A DNA stretch of 64,000 nucleotides. Source: Rodentibacter genomosp. 2. GTDB taxonomy: Bacteria > Pseudomonadota > Gammaproteobacteria > Enterobacterales > Pasteurellaceae. Both the position numbers and the translations under genes were made by a program. The stretch lies in assembly GCA_001999425.1 (NCBI GenBank), contig MLHP01000017.1:1-64000 (forward strand), in the 5' to 3' direction. Positions 41,310-50,926 of this stretch are shown piece by piece. Within the stretch, counting starts at the first letter, position 1. Every line of letters begins with the position of its first letter. A model generated the notes under the pieces. It ran no database searches, had not been told where the DNA came from, and worked only from the letters and a program-made list of their open reading frames with translations.

Positions 41310-42002
41310 TTAATGGGAATGTGGTGGTTTACCAAAGGCTTGGCGGTGTAAAATTGTAGTAAATTCATCAATAAAGTTACCATAATTTTGCTCAATTGCA
41401 TTTACCCGTAAACTTAAACGATTATAAGCCATTACAGCGGGAATCGCTGCAAATAAACCAATCGCCGTAGCAATCAATGCTTCTGCAATACCCGGAGCAA
41501 CCATTTGTAATGTAGCTTGTTTCGCACCACTTAATGCCATAAACGCATGCATAATTCCCCAAACTGTACCAAATAACCCGATATAAGGACTGACGGAGGC
41601 CACAGTCGCTAAAAATGGAACTCGACTTTCAAGACCTTCAATTTCACGATTCATTGCCAAATTCATCGCTCGGGTCGCTCCCTTAATAATCGCCTCCGGC
41701 GCATCAGCATTGACTTGTTTTAAACGTGAGAATTCTTTAAATCCTATAAAGAAAATTTGTTCACTCCCGCTTAATACGTCTCGGCGGTTTGATAGCCCCT
41801 CATATAATTTATTAAGATCTTCACCGGACCAAAAACGATCCTCAAATGTGTTCGCTTCTTTTAACGCACTAGTTAATACACGGCTACGTTGAATAATAAT
41901 TGCCCACGAAATAATCGAGAATAAAATCAAAATCACAATTACAAGTTGAACAACAATACTTGCTTTTAGAAAAAGATCTAAAAAGTTCAATTCTGCAGTC
42001 AT
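41310..42002 (-). CDS. tolQ: Tol-Pal system protein TolQ
   Basis: ExbB-like proton-channel protein with three membrane spans: one near the N-terminus (residues 15-37) and two after residue 130 ([15 protein letters not shown] and [21 protein letters not shown]). Length 230. It forms the motor with TolR. It starts 19 bases after ybgC. Confidence 0.97.
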   Translation of the reverse strand: MTAELNFLDLFLKASIVVQLVIVILILFSIISWAIIIQRSRVLTSALKEANTFEDRFWSGEDLNKLYEGLSNRRDVLSGSEQIFFIGFKEFSRLKQVNADAPEAIIKGATRAMNLAMNREIEGLESRVPFLATVASVSPYIGLFGTVWGIMHAFMALSGAKQATLQMVAPGIAEALIATAIGLFAAIPAVMAYNRLSLRVNAIEQNYGNFIDEFTTILHRQAFGKPPHSH

Positions 42003-42020
42003 TACCTACTCCGAGAAAGG

Positions 42021-42431
42021 TTATATATTATCTGAAAAGGCAGCTTTTATTTCAGCTGGAATAGCTGCCGGTTTCATTTTACCTAGATCAACATAGGCTA
42101 CTTTAACAGTAGCCGTTGACAAAATTACTGTATCTCTCATTAGTCGTTGCTCAAAGAGGATTGTTGCTCCTTTTATTGTAACGACCTCTGTTTCAACAAT
42201 AAGAAAATCATCCAGTTTTGCCGGAACACAGTAATCAATAGCCATCGATTTGACAACAAATGCGCCTTGTTGTTCCTGCAATAATTTTTGCTGAGAAAAA
42301 CGTTGTTTTCTTAAATACTCCGTTCGTGCACGTTCAAAAAAATTTAAATAACGAGCATGATAAACCACACCGCCGGCATCAGTATCTTCATAATAAACAC
42401 GCACAGAGAAACGAAAAACTTTTGAATCCAA
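42021..42431 (-). CDS. ybgC: Acyl-CoA thioesterase YbgC
   Basis: Hot-dog-fold thioesterase of the tol-pal operon. The active-site Asp is in YYEDTDAGGVVYHARYLNF. The frame is open to 42494 and has no ATG nearby. I chose the TTG at 42431 (MDSKVFRF after initiation, 136 residues): GAGG lies just upstream, the length then matches the family, and the longer form would begin inside the operon's -35 box, upstream of the expected transcript start. Confidence 0.9.
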   Translation of the reverse strand: MDSKVFRFSVRVYYEDTDAGGVVYHARYLNFFERARTEYLRKQRFSQQKLLQEQQGAFVVKSMAIDYCVPAKLDDFLIVETEVVTIKGATILFEQRLMRDTVILSTATVKVAYVDLGKMKPAAIPAEIKAAFSDNI

Positions 42432-42465
42432 CTTGTTTTCCTCATTCAACAGTCTGAAATCGGCT

Positions 42466-42494
42466 ATTCTAGAGTCAGTTTTCACTCTGCGCAA
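42466..42494 (-). promoter_or_regulatory. Promoter of ybgC-tolQRAB-pal
   Basis: TTGCGC (42489-42494) and TAGAAT (42466-42471) are spaced by exactly 17 bases on the minus strand. Transcription would start near 42459, about 28 bases before the chosen ybgC start. Confidence 0.7.
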
Positions 42495-42520
42495 GTACTT
42501 TCAAATGGCTAGAGTATGAT

Positions 42521-42805
42521 TTATGCATAATGTACAACTATTGCAAGTAAAAATGCAAAATAGCCAAAATAAGGAAAAAAAACTATCTGCCAAAAAGTGT
42601 GGTTAATTTCAAAGCCAATTCCATGAATCCATGCACAAACTACTCCCCATAGAATGAAAAGAATCCAAAATGGATTGGTTGTTCTTAATTGAGTGGAAAA
42701 CAGATCGAAGTTAAATAAAAAAGCAAGCGTTAATATAATTGCCAAGATAAATGAAAGGGTTCTTAACGAACCCTTATTAACATATTGATAGAGAAATTGA
42801 ATCAT
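42521..42805 (-). CDS. ybgE: Cyd operon protein YbgE
   Basis: Small inner-membrane protein (94 residues) with three hydrophobic segments, found in cydABX operons and of unknown function. It starts MIQFLYQYVNKGSLR and contains WGVVCAWIHGIGFEI. Its ATG overlaps the cydX stop by one base. Confidence 0.9.
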   Translation of the reverse strand: MIQFLYQYVNKGSLRTLSFILAIILTLAFLFNFDLFSTQLRTTNPFWILFILWGVVCAWIHGIGFEINHTFWQIVFFPYFGYFAFLLAIVVHYA

Positions 42806-42903
42806 TATTCGTCAAATTGCCCTAAATTTTCTTTGTTTTTTGTGACTTTTACACTGGCAAAAATTGCCGCTAAAATACCCACTACCCAAATTACATATAA
42901 CAT
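42805..42903 (-). CDS. cydX: Cytochrome bd small subunit CydX
   Basis: 32-residue single-span protein starting MLYVIWVVGILAAIF and ending with a charged tail (KNKENLGQFDE). CydX stabilises the hemes of cytochrome bd in E. coli. A GGAG ribosome site lies upstream, and the gene is 12 bases after cydB. Confidence 0.93.
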   Translation of the reverse strand: MLYVIWVVGILAAIFASVKVTKNKENLGQFDE

Positions 42904-42915
42904 CTCATATCTCCT

Positions 42916-44052
42916 TTAGTATAATGAGTTTGTGTTTTCTTCCACAAAGCCTTCATCCAAACGACCAAACATTTTGAAGTATGACCAAATGGTATAGGCA
43001 AGGGAAATAACCACAAATACCAGCGCTAAGAAAAGCATCCAAGTTAGCGTTAATTCGCTTGATGTTGCATCCCACATTAATAAGCTCTGTTCAGGATGTG
43101 AGCTTGAAGGCATCACAAATGGGAACATAGAAACTGCGGCAGTAATAATCACACCAGCCATGGTTAATGAAGAAAATAAAAATGCAAAACCACAACGATT
43201 TGCTTTTGAGAAAATTACATTCAATAATGCGCTCACTACTGCTAAGGCTGGGAAAATCCACAAAATAGGCATCTCATTGAAGTTTCTGAACCATGCCCCG
43301 GTTTCAACAGCAACTTCTTTACCCATAGGAGAAGATGGAGCAAAGTGATCGATAGCACTGGTAACAACATAGCCATCTTTGAAGTATAACCATACACCTG
43401 CAAGGATAAATGCGATTAAAGTTACAAATGCACCAACTTGCGTTATCGCACGGACTCTATCTCTTAATTCGGAGGTAGTTTTCATTTGTAACCAATTTGC
43501 GCCGTGTGTTACAAGCATTGCTAAGCTAATCACACCACATAGCAAGGCAAATGGATTTAACAAGGCAAAGAACGAACCGGTATAAGTCACCTGTGCGATT
43601 TCATTAAATTCAAATGGAACACCTTGTAATAAATTACCAAATGCTACACCGAAAACTAATGCAGGAACCAAACCACCAGCAAATAAGCCCCAATCCCATA
43701 CAGCACGCCATGTCGGATTATCAATTTTTGCACGATACTCAAAACCGATTGGACGGAAGAATAGTGCGGCTAATACTAACACAAGTGCAATATAGAAACC
43801 CGAGAACGATACAGCATATACGATTGGCCATGCTGCGAACACTGCACCACCGGCAGTTAATAACCAAACTTGGTTACCATCCCAGTGAGGAGCAATTGAG
43901 TTAATCATAATACGGCGTTCCACTTCTTTTTTACCAGCAACAGGTAAAAGTGCGGTTACGCCCATATCAAATCCATCAGTTACAGAGAAACCGATTAGCA
44001 ATACAACGACTAACACCCACCAAATAAAACGTAGAAATTCATAATCAATCAT
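42916..44052 (-). CDS. cydB: Cytochrome bd quinol oxidase subunit II
   Basis: Membrane partner of CydA in the high-affinity terminal oxidase. The start DYEFLRFIWWVLVVVLLIGF and the stretch DGFDMGVTALLP with the conserved Asp are typical. Length 378 with about nine hydrophobic segments. It follows cydA by 14 bases. Confidence 0.97.
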   Translation of the reverse strand: MIDYEFLRFIWWVLVVVLLIGFSVTDGFDMGVTALLPVAGKKEVERRIMINSIAPHWDGNQVWLLTAGGAVFAAWPIVYAVSFSGFYIALVLVLAALFFRPIGFEYRAKIDNPTWRAVWDWGLFAGGLVPALVFGVAFGNLLQGVPFEFNEIAQVTYTGSFFALLNPFALLCGVISLAMLVTHGANWLQMKTTSELRDRVRAITQVGAFVTLIAFILAGVWLYFKDGYVVTSAIDHFAPSSPMGKEVAVETGAWFRNFNEMPILWIFPALAVVSALLNVIFSKANRCGFAFLFSSLTMAGVIITAAVSMFPFVMPSSSHPEQSLLMWDATSSELTLTWMLFLALVFVVISLAYTIWSYFKMFGRLDEGFVEENTNSLY

Positions 44053-44066
44053 AATTCGTCTCCTGT

Positions 44067-45632
44067 TTATTTAGATGACTGTTCAAAGTAGTATTTGCCG
44101 GTTTTCAATGCACTCGGACCTAAACGTGCATATTTAAACATTAAATACATTTCAACAATAATAAACGCTAAGTAAAGTGCACAGATTAAACCAATAGAGA
44201 ACCAAAGATCACCTACACCTAAATTTGAAGCGGATACACCAACCGGCAAGACTTCATAAATTGCCCATGGTTGACGACCATACTCAGCTAAGAACCAACC
44301 ACATTCAATCGCAATCCAAGGTAAAGGTAAGCTCCATAACAATGCTTTTAACAATAATGGGCTTTGTGTCACTTTATCACGTAAATTTTGAACAAAAGCA
44401 CCTAATGCTAATAGTGCAAGTAAACCGCCTACAGCAAGCATTGCACGGAATGCCCAAAAGTTTGGACCTACATTCGGAATAGTGTCGCGTGCAGCTTGTT
44501 TAATTTGTTCTTCTGTAGCATCCACTACTTTATCAGTATAGCGTTTTAACAATAAACCGAAACCAAGATCTTTTTTCACATCTTCAAATTTTGCTTTCGT
44601 TTCTGGATTAACTTGACCTGCTGCTTTTTTCTCAGCTTTCAATTGAGTGAAAAGATCATAGGCAACAATACCATTGCGAACACGTGTTTCATTCAACGCT
44701 TGAAGCTCTTTCAAACCTGTAATTTCAGTGTCAAAAGAACGGGTTGCAACTATACCTCCAACCATTGGCACGCTAATTTCGAAATCATTTTTCATTTCAG
44801 CGGTATTAGGAATGGCAGCTATATGAAATGATGCTGGAGTTGGTTGAGTTTCGAATTCTGCCTCCATCGCTGCTAATTTTACCGGTTGAGCTTTACCAAT
44901 ATCATAACCTGATTCATCACCAAGAATTAATACTGAGACAGAAGCAATAAAACCAAAGGTTGCTGCTATAGAGAAAGAACGTTTTGCAAATCCAAGATCA
45001 CGACCTTTTAATAAATAGTACGCACTGATCCCCAATACGAAGAATGCACCCGTTACATAACCAGCAGAAAGTGTATGTAAGAATTTACTTTGTGCAACTG
45101 GATTTAACCATAAATCCATGAAGCTGGTCATTTCCATACGCACAGTTTCAAAATTGAATTCTGACGCAACTGGATTTTGCATCCAACCATTTGCAACGAG
45201 GATCCACATTGCGGAGAGATTTGAACCAAACGCAACACAGTATGTGGTCAGTAAATGTTTCCCTTTCGATAAACGATCCCAACCAAAGAAAAATAAACCA
45301 ACAAATGTTGATTCTAAGAAAAATGCAAGCAATGCTTCAATCGCCAACGGCGCACCGAAAATATCACCTACATAATGAGAATAGTAAGACCAGTTAGTAC
45401 CAAATTGGAATTCCATAATGATACCGGTAGTCACCCCAAGGGCAAAGTTAATACCAAATAACTTACCCCAGAATTTTGTCATATCTTTATAGACTTCTTT
45501 GCCTGTTACAACATAGGTGGTTTCCATAATTACTAATACGAAAGTCAAACCTAATGTTAAAGGGACAAAAATGAAGTGATATAACGCAGTCAAGGCAAAC
45601 TGTAAGCGAGAAAGTTCAACAACGTCTAACAT
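44067..45632 (-). CDS. cydA: Cytochrome bd quinol oxidase subunit I
   Basis: Heme-carrying subunit of the bd oxidase, which reduces oxygen with quinol at low oxygen levels. With the ATG at 45632 ([12 protein letters not shown], 521 residues) the heme b595 ligand is H19, as in E. coli. Later conserved segments include [11 protein letters not shown] and [14 protein letters not shown]. An ATG 11 codons upstream is in frame, but AAGAGG lies correctly before the chosen one. The Q-loop (about residues 240-370) has normal length. Confidence 0.97.
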   Translation of the reverse strand: MLDVVELSRLQFALTALYHFIFVPLTLGLTFVLVIMETTYVVTGKEVYKDMTKFWGKLFGINFALGVTTGIIMEFQFGTNWSYYSHYVGDIFGAPLAIEALLAFFLESTFVGLFFFGWDRLSKGKHLLTTYCVAFGSNLSAMWILVANGWMQNPVASEFNFETVRMEMTSFMDLWLNPVAQSKFLHTLSAGYVTGAFFVLGISAYYLLKGRDLGFAKRSFSIAATFGFIASVSVLILGDESGYDIGKAQPVKLAAMEAEFETQPTPASFHIAAIPNTAEMKNDFEISVPMVGGIVATRSFDTEITGLKELQALNETRVRNGIVAYDLFTQLKAEKKAAGQVNPETKAKFEDVKKDLGFGLLLKRYTDKVVDATEEQIKQAARDTIPNVGPNFWAFRAMLAVGGLLALLALGAFVQNLRDKVTQSPLLLKALLWSLPLPWIAIECGWFLAEYGRQPWAIYEVLPVGVSASNLGVGDLWFSIGLICALYLAFIIVEMYLMFKYARLGPSALKTGKYYFEQSSK

Positions 45633-46043
45633 CCCAACCTCTTGTAAAAATGACAAGTCACTCACTATGATTAATAAAGACTATTTCTTTAAATAACCAC
45701 CCCAAACACCTAATTAAACCACTAGATCCAATTAAGCAAACACTAAATCACTACACATAATAAATCTTTTTAAGAATTACAATAAAATAAAATGATGAAT
45801 TATGAAGCAGACAACTCAGAATGGGTAGTATTCTACAACTAATCATAAGGATAAAAAACAGCTAAAATGTTATCTCGCTCACATTTTTGATATAAACTGG
45901 AAAAAATTTTGTCTATTTTCTAATAAAAATTAATCATTCATAAAAACATTGATTAATATCTAGACATTCTCTGCATATTTTGCTATTTTCACCGACGGCT
46001 AAATTTAGAGATATTTAGATAATTTTTGTTAAAGGATTTCACA
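45633..46043. other. cydA-DUF5339 divergent intergenic region
   Basis: This 411-base AT-rich gap holds the control regions of cydABX-ybgE and the DUF5339-like gene. A perfect inverted repeat (TTAATCA at 45930 and TGATTAA at 45950) overlaps the FNR-type box at 45949-45962. TAGAAT near 45833 on the minus strand could be a cydA -10 element, but I see no good -35. ArcA sites are expected for cydA but I could not place one with confidence. Confidence 0.5.
45949..45962 (+). promoter_or_regulatory. FNR-type site, class II position for the DUF5339 gene
   Basis: TTGAT-TAAT-ATCTA matches nine of ten FNR positions. A -10-like TATTTT at 45984-45989 would place the transcript start near 45997, putting the site centre at about -41.5, the standard position for FNR activation. 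Confidence 0.5.
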
Positions 46044-46349
46044 ATGAAGAAAATTTCAATGATTTTGACCGCACTTTTCTCACTAGGGTCATTTTCAGCA
46101 ATTGCCGCCCCACAGAAATCTAATGAAATGCTACCTCAATGTGCTCAATTATTTAAAGAAGCAGAGAATTTAATCATTCAAGCGGAAAAACAGCCCGGTA
46201 CACATACTCAGGTTAGTAAAATTAAGAATAAACTCAATCAAAGTAAAAAACAAATTCTCGAAATGGAACTCGCTACCCAACTCAAAAGTTGTAATGTAGG
46301 GTTGGCAAAACTAAATAGTATGAAAGATAGTTCCGAACAAGCTAATTAA
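46044..46349 (+). CDS. Small exported protein, DUF5339-like
   Basis: Predicted periplasmic protein of 101 residues. The signal peptide (MKKISMILTALFSLGSFSAI, cleaved after AIAA) is followed by a helical, Lys/Gln-rich domain with two cysteines (PQCAQLF and KSCNVGL) likely to form a disulfide. It resembles DUF5339 proteins of Pasteurellaceae as I remember them; function unknown. I chose the ATG at 46044 with AAAGGA upstream. An uptake sequence at 46068-46076 encodes part of the signal peptide. It stands alone. Confidence 0.8.
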   Translation: MKKISMILTALFSLGSFSAIAAPQKSNEMLPQCAQLFKEAENLIIQAEKQPGTHTQVSKIKNKLNQSKKQILEMELATQLKSCNVGLAKLNSMKDSSEQAN

Positions 46350-46370
46350 CCTAAGCATTAAATCAAAAAG

Positions 46371-46401
46371 GACTTATTGAAAATTTCAGTAAGTCTTTTT
46401 T
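46371..46401 (+). terminator. Terminator of the DUF5339-like gene
   Basis: GACTTATTGAAA pairs with the following TTTCAGTAAGTC (one wobble pair), followed by six T. It lies 21 bases after the stop. Confidence 0.85.
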
Positions 46402-46414
46402 GTTATTCGTTTGT

Positions 46415-47422
46415 TTAAGACGCCAGTTTTTGCAAACCAAAATGACGATAAGTTTGTGCCGTTGCAATCCTTCCACGCGGAGTACGCTGTAAAAAACCTT
46501 GCTGAATTAAATAAGGTTCTAACACATCTTCAATAGTATCACGCTCTTCGCCTATTGCCGCAGCCAAATTATCCAATCCAACTGGCCCCCCATCAAAACG
46601 CTCAATTACGGCACTCAGTAATTTCCGGTCTAAATAATCAAAGCCTGCATCATCAACATCTAACATTGCAAGAGCTTGTTTCGCTATATCCAAAGAAATC
46701 ACACCTCCATTTCTTACATCAGCATAATCACGCACACGGCGTAATAAACGATTTGCAATACGTGGAGTACCGCGAGAACGGCGGGCAACTTCAAAAGCAG
46801 CCTGTTGTTCCAATTCAAGGTTTAAACAAACCGCACTTCGAACAACAATCGAGGTTAAATCTGCTATTGAATAAAATTCTAAACGCTGTACGATACCAAA
46901 ACGATCGCGTAAAGGCGAAGTCAAAGATCCGGCACGTGTCGTTGCCCCGACTAAAGTAAAGGGAGGTAACTCTAATTTGATGGAACGTGCCGCCGGTCCT
47001 TCCCCAATCATAATATCCAATTGGTAATCTTCCATTGCCGGATACAGTACTTCTTCAATAGCCGGCGAAAGGCGATGAATTTCGTCAATAAACAGCACAT
47101 CATAGGGTTCTAGATTCGTTAGCATTGCTGCCAAATCACCAGCTTTTTCTAAAACAGGGCCTGACGTTGTACGAATATTCACGCCCATTTCATTCGCAAC
47201 AATATTGGCAAGCGTTGTCTTACCCAACCCAGGAGGGCCAAAAATCAACAAATGATCTAAAGCCTCTTTGCGTAATTTTGCAGCTTTAATAAAAATATCC
47301 ATTTGCTCGCATACTTGTGCCTGCCCAACGTAATCGGCCAGTAATTTGGGACGAATTGCACGGTCAATCACATCTTCATCAAGTTTCGCTTGACTACTAA
47401 TAATTCTATCTGCTTCAATCAT
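46415..47422 (-). CDS. ruvB: Holliday junction helicase ATPase RuvB
   Basis: AAA+ motor of branch migration. Walker [12 protein letters not shown], Walker [10 protein letters not shown], and the C-terminal winged helix ending near [16 protein letters not shown] are clear. Length 335. It starts ten bases after ruvA. Confidence 0.98.
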   Translation of the reverse strand: MIEADRIISSQAKLDEDVIDRAIRPKLLADYVGQAQVCEQMDIFIKAAKLRKEALDHLLIFGPPGLGKTTLANIVANEMGVNIRTTSGPVLEKAGDLAAMLTNLEPYDVLFIDEIHRLSPAIEEVLYPAMEDYQLDIMIGEGPAARSIKLELPPFTLVGATTRAGSLTSPLRDRFGIVQRLEFYSIADLTSIVVRSAVCLNLELEQQAAFEVARRSRGTPRIANRLLRRVRDYADVRNGGVISLDIAKQALAMLDVDDAGFDYLDRKLLSAVIERFDGGPVGLDNLAAAIGEERDTIEDVLEPYLIQQGFLQRTPRGRIATAQTYRHFGLQKLAS

Positions 47423-47432
47423 CCGCTTGCCC

Positions 47433-48044
47433 CTATAACGCCGCTTTTAAGGCTTCACGAATCAGTTGTTCACTATTCAATTCGGGTTTTATCACGCGTT
47501 TAACCATTTTTGCAGCATCCGTTGGTTTATACCCTAATGCAATCAATGCCGAAACGGCTTCATTTTCTGAGTTTTCTTGATATGAAATAACAGAAGGCTC
47601 GCTAGATAGCTTACTTTCTATAAAGAAATCATTTTGTTTCACACCTTTAAATTTTCCTTTTAATTCAACTAATAGACGCTCTGCGGTTTTTTTGCCTACA
47701 CCAGGAATTTTAACAAGTTTGGAAAGCTCTTCGTGCTCAATCGCATAAGCAAATTGCTCAACAGACATTGCTGATAAAATTGCCAATGCCAATTTTGGTC
47801 CAACGCCATTGGTTTTAATTAATTCACGAAATAAAGTGCGGTCAGTTTTTTGTGCAAATCCAAAAAGTAAATGTGCATCTTCTCGAATAGCAAGATGAGT
47901 AAACAAGGTTGTTTCCTGTCCGAGCTCAGGCAAGTCATAAAAGCTCGTCATCGGCAAAAGTAACTCATAGCCAACGCCTTGCACATTAAGTAAAATTTCA
48001 GGGGGTTGTTTTTCTAATAGAATACCTGTTAAACGACCAATCAT
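47433..48044 (-). CDS. ruvA: Holliday junction helicase subunit RuvA
   Basis: Binds four-way junctions and recruits RuvB. It has an N-terminal OB domain ([16 protein letters not shown]), two helix-hairpin-helix motifs ([13 protein letters not shown] and [13 protein letters not shown]) and a C-terminal RuvB-binding domain. Length 203. Confidence 0.98.
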   Translation of the reverse strand: MIGRLTGILLEKQPPEILLNVQGVGYELLLPMTSFYDLPELGQETTLFTHLAIREDAHLLFGFAQKTDRTLFRELIKTNGVGPKLALAILSAMSVEQFAYAIEHEELSKLVKIPGVGKKTAERLLVELKGKFKGVKQNDFFIESKLSSEPSVISYQENSENEAVSALIALGYKPTDAAKMVKRVIKPELNSEQLIREALKAAL

Positions 48045-48086
48045 AATTTATCCATAAGCATAAAGTTTTTGCATAGAATAAAATAA

Positions 48087-48106
48087 AACTGGACGAACAT
48101 CCAGTT
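48087..48106 (-). terminator. Terminator between ruvC and ruvA
   Basis: AACTGGA and TCCAGTT pair across a six-base loop, followed on the minus strand by TTATTTTATT. The stem begins within the ruvC stop codon, so ruvC and ruvAB may be separate transcripts. Confidence 0.65.
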
Positions 48107-48677
48107 ATTTCTTTAACCGAAAACGCCCTCGGCTATAACGTGTTTTTAAAAGTGCGGTGATTTTTTCTTGGGTTTCCATTACTTTTGCAGAACCCGCAAT
48201 ATGTAAAGAATGATTCATAGAATGAGCATGGGTAATCGCGATTGCTAAGGCATCTGCCGCATCTGATTGTGGTTTATCTAAAAGTTTCAGAATACGTGTA
48301 ACCATATCCTGAACCTGAATCTTATCTGCCGAACCTACACCAACAACGGTCTGTTTCACTAACCTTGCAGCATATTCAAACACCGGTAAATCGTGATTTA
48401 CCGCCGCCACAATCGCCGTGCCCCTTGCCTGCCCCAGTTTCAGCGCAGAATCCGCATTTTTTGCCATAAAGACTTGTTCAATCGCAAACATATCCGGTTG
48501 AAATTGAGTAATAATTTCCGTCACTCCGGCATAAATTCGCTTTAATCGAGTAGGAAGATCATCCACTTGAGTCCGAATTGCTCCGCTACCAAGATATTCT
48601 AAATGACGACCCACTTGGCGAATCACACCATAGCCGGTCACATGGGAACCGGGGTCAATACCCAAAATAATATTCAT
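48105..48677 (-). CDS. ruvC: Holliday junction endonuclease RuvC
   Basis: Resolves Holliday junctions by paired nicks. The acidic catalytic residues are in [22 protein letters not shown] and [12 protein letters not shown]. Length 190. A terminator-like hairpin lies seven bases upstream of the start, so a promoter must overlap the yebC end or readthrough is needed. Confidence 0.97.
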   Translation of the reverse strand: MNIILGIDPGSHVTGYGVIRQVGRHLEYLGSGAIRTQVDDLPTRLKRIYAGVTEIITQFQPDMFAIEQVFMAKNADSALKLGQARGTAIVAAVNHDLPVFEYAARLVKQTVVGVGSADKIQVQDMVTRILKLLDKPQSDAADALAIAITHAHSMNHSLHIAGSAKVMETQEKITALLKTRYSRGRFRLKK

Positions 48678-48683
48678 TGTTTT

Positions 48684-48715
48684 CTATAAAAAATGGGTAG
48701 GAATCCCACCCATTT
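48684..48715 (-). terminator. Terminator of yebC, abutting ruvC
   Basis: AAATGGGT and ACCCATTT form the stem base, with further G-C pairs after one mismatch. Six T follow on the minus strand. The T run ends only eight bases or so before the ruvC ATG. Confidence 0.8.
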
Positions 48716-48724
48716 ATCAAATAA

Positions 48725-49465
48725 CTAGAGTTGCGCGGCGACTTCGTCACTAATTTCACCATTGTGATATACGTTTTGTACATCATCACAATCTTCCAAC
48801 ATCTCAATTAAACGAAGAAGTTTCGGCGCAGTCTCAAGATCAAGATCAACTGTTGTAGATGGAATCATCGTCACTTCAGCTTCCTGAACTTTGAAACCGG
48901 CTTTTTCAATACCATCACGCACATTTCCTAAATCTTCCCATGCCGTATAAATTTCAAATGAACCGTCGTCTTGCCGTTGAATATCGTCTGCACCTGCTTC
49001 AATCGCGGCTTCTGTCAAAGCATCTTCATCGGCTTCAGCAATTAAAATCAAGCCTTTTTTGCTGAATAAATATCCTACCGAACCTTCCGTTCCTAAGTTT
49101 CCCCCACATTTGGTAAAACTAGGACGAACTTGTGAAATCGTGCGGTTAGCATTATCGCTTAAACATTCCACCATTACTGCCGTTCCGCCCGGTCCGTAAC
49201 CTTCGTAAATTTTGGTTTCCATATTGGTGTCATCGCCACCACCGACACCCCGTTCAATCGCACGGTTAATCGTATCCCGTGTCATATTGCTGGATAAGGC
49301 TTTATCCACCGCCGCACGCAGACGTGGGTTTGCCGACACATCGCCACCGCCTAATTTTGCGGCAGTCACCAATTCACGAATTAATTTTGTAAAAATTTTC
49401 CCGCGCTGCGCATCTTGTGCAGCTTTGCGGTGTTTAATGTTAGCCCACTTACTATGACCTGCCAT
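48725..49465 (-). CDS. yebC: YebC/PmpR family protein
   Basis: Conserved cytoplasmic protein of the YebC/TACO1 family, linked to transcription control and, in recent work on the family, to translation of difficult sequences. N-terminal signature [22 protein letters not shown] is followed by three domains. Length 246. It lies just upstream of ruvC, as in many bacteria. Confidence 0.96.
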   Translation of the reverse strand: MAGHSKWANIKHRKAAQDAQRGKIFTKLIRELVTAAKLGGGDVSANPRLRAAVDKALSSNMTRDTINRAIERGVGGGDDTNMETKIYEGYGPGGTAVMVECLSDNANRTISQVRPSFTKCGGNLGTEGSVGYLFSKKGLILIAEADEDALTEAAIEAGADDIQRQDDGSFEIYTAWEDLGNVRDGIEKAGFKVQEAEVTMIPSTTVDLDLETAPKLLRLIEMLEDCDDVQNVYHNGEISDEVAAQL

Positions 49466-49492
49466 TTTATTTTCCTTCTTAAAATTATTTTG

Positions 49493-49963
49493 TTAAAACG
49501 GATAATTTTTCGTTGCAACAACTGTATCATTTAATAAATATTTTCTGATCGCTTCAGCATTATTCGGAGATTTTGTCATTTTAGTGGATTGCTCCGCCGA
49601 GACCCATTGATACGCCAAATGTTCCGATAATTGTGGGATAAACTCCCGTTCCACTGCCAATAAAAACCAATGTTCCCGGCAATGGGTAACATTCGGTGCG
49701 TATTTATAGCGGAAATGCGGAAAAATTTCAAATTCTATGCTCTCATTACAATCAAAAAGTGCGGTAGAATTTTCCGTTATTTTTAACCGCACTTCTTCCC
49801 ACAACTCCCGAACTACCGCTTGCCGTGGCGTTTCATTTTCTTCCAAAGAACCGGTAACGGATTGCCAAAAAGTCGGGTCATCTTGACGTTGAAGCATTAG
49901 CAATCGCCCACTACTTTGGGCATAGATCAGCACTAAAACGGAATAGGGATTTTTATACTTCAT
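49493..49963 (-). CDS. nudB: Dihydroneopterin triphosphate diphosphatase NudB
   Basis: Nudix hydrolase of folate synthesis. The Nudix box is GSLEENETPRQAVVRELWEEV, with the final Gly replaced as in E. coli NudB. The HLAYQWVSA segment is also shared. Length 156. It starts directly after the LOG gene stop. Two inverted uptake sequences (49756 and 49788) lie inside the gene. Confidence 0.93.
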   Translation of the reverse strand: MKYKNPYSVLVLIYAQSSGRLLMLQRQDDPTFWQSVTGSLEENETPRQAVVRELWEEVRLKITENSTALFDCNESIEFEIFPHFRYKYAPNVTHCREHWFLLAVEREFIPQLSEHLAYQWVSAEQSTKMTKSPNNAEAIRKYLLNDTVVATKNYPF

Positions 49964-50524
49964 TTAATAATGTCTAATCTCAGGGGCTTGGTAGGTAGCA
50001 ATAAAGCGGGCGATTTCCTCTAACTCATCGGAAAATAAGATTTTTTGGTAATCCTCCGGCGTAAGAAAACCGTATTTCACCATCTGCTCAAATACCATTT
50101 TCAGCGGCTGATAATAGCCATTCTGATTAAATAAAATACACGGATTCGGGTTTTGCCCGATTCTCGCCCACGAAATCACTTCGCTAATTTCCTCTAGCGT
50201 CCCCGGCCCGCCAGCTAAGGCAATATAAGCGTCGCCTAGCTCAATCATCTTTTTCTTACGCGCCTGCATTGTCTCTACGGTGATCAACTGGGTTAAGCCG
50301 CTATGTGCCAACTCCCTCGCTTGCAAAAAAGTCGGGATAACGCCGATAACCTTACCGCCTTCAGCCAGTACGGTGTCGGCAATCACGCCCATCAATCCTG
50401 CTCGTCCACCACCGTAAATTAACGTATGCCGATTGGCGGCGATCCATTTACCCAAACGTACCGCCGAAGCCTGATAAACTGGATCATTGCCTAAACTTGC
50501 ACCGCAATAAACGGTAATATTCAT
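49964..50524 (-). CDS. LOG family nucleotide 5'-monophosphate phosphoribohydrolase
   Basis: Rossmann-fold protein of 186 residues with the LOG/lysine-decarboxylase-like signature GGGRAGLMG near residue 38 and PGGxGTxxE (AGGPGTLEEISEVISW). Family members cleave nucleoside monophosphates to base and ribose phosphate; the plant versions make cytokinins. The bacterial substrate here is unknown. It overlaps the MazG-like gene by four bases and abuts nudB, so the three are one operon. Confidence 0.88.
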   Translation of the reverse strand: MNITVYCGASLGNDPVYQASAVRLGKWIAANRHTLIYGGGRAGLMGVIADTVLAEGGKVIGVIPTFLQARELAHSGLTQLITVETMQARKKKMIELGDAYIALAGGPGTLEEISEVISWARIGQNPNPCILFNQNGYYQPLKMVFEQMVKYGFLTPEDYQKILFSDELEEIARFIATYQAPEIRHY

Positions 50525-50844
50525 TCTGTCTCCTCCAAACGCCGTTGTAATTTTTGTTGATTGTCTTGCATTATCTCCGCCAGCTCAAGTTGGTATTTAT
50601 CCGCTAAAATCAGCACATTATTTAGCACATCGCCTAACTCTTCCCGAATATGATCCAAACGGGCTTGCCGAGATAATTGCGGCTCATCGGCTCTATCCCG
50701 CCCGATTTCATACGCCCTAACCGCTTGTGCTAATTCCCCGACTTCCTCCGTTAAAAAATTCAAACGAATAAAGGGATTATAGTCATACCACTGCCGACGT
50801 TTATAATATTTTACTAACCAGTGTTGATAAGTTTGTAGTGTCAT
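50521..50844 (-). CDS. MazG-like nucleotide pyrophosphohydrolase
   Basis: All-alpha NTP pyrophosphatase of 107 residues. The metal-binding EExxE and ExxD motifs are in TEEVGELAQAV and REELGDVLNNVL. Single-domain MazG-like enzymes clear non-canonical or excess nucleotides; the substrate here cannot be read from sequence. It is the first gene of the MazG-LOG-nudB cluster, overlapping LOG by four bases. Confidence 0.88.
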   Translation of the reverse strand: MTLQTYQHWLVKYYKRRQWYDYNPFIRLNFLTEEVGELAQAVRAYEIGRDRADEPQLSRQARLDHIREELGDVLNNVLILADKYQLELAEIMQDNQQKLQRRLEETE

Positions 50845-50892
50845 TTTATTTTTTGCATCATTTCAAGGGAATGTAACCGCTTGCGCTTAACA

Positions 50893-50926
50893 AAAGCCCC
50901 TTAAATCAGTGAGTTTAAAGGGCTTT
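50893..50926 (-). terminator. Terminator of the EVE-domain gene
   Basis: AAAGCCC-TTAAA-type arms pair with TTTAA-GGGCTTT (one mismatch), with an eight-base loop. The hairpin begins in the last codons of the EVE gene and ends in TTTTG on the minus strand. Confidence 0.7.

Noticed and set aside
49756..49797. Inverted uptake pair inside nudB as a terminator
   Set aside because: It lies within intact coding sequence with a 20-base-plus spacer and no T tail.
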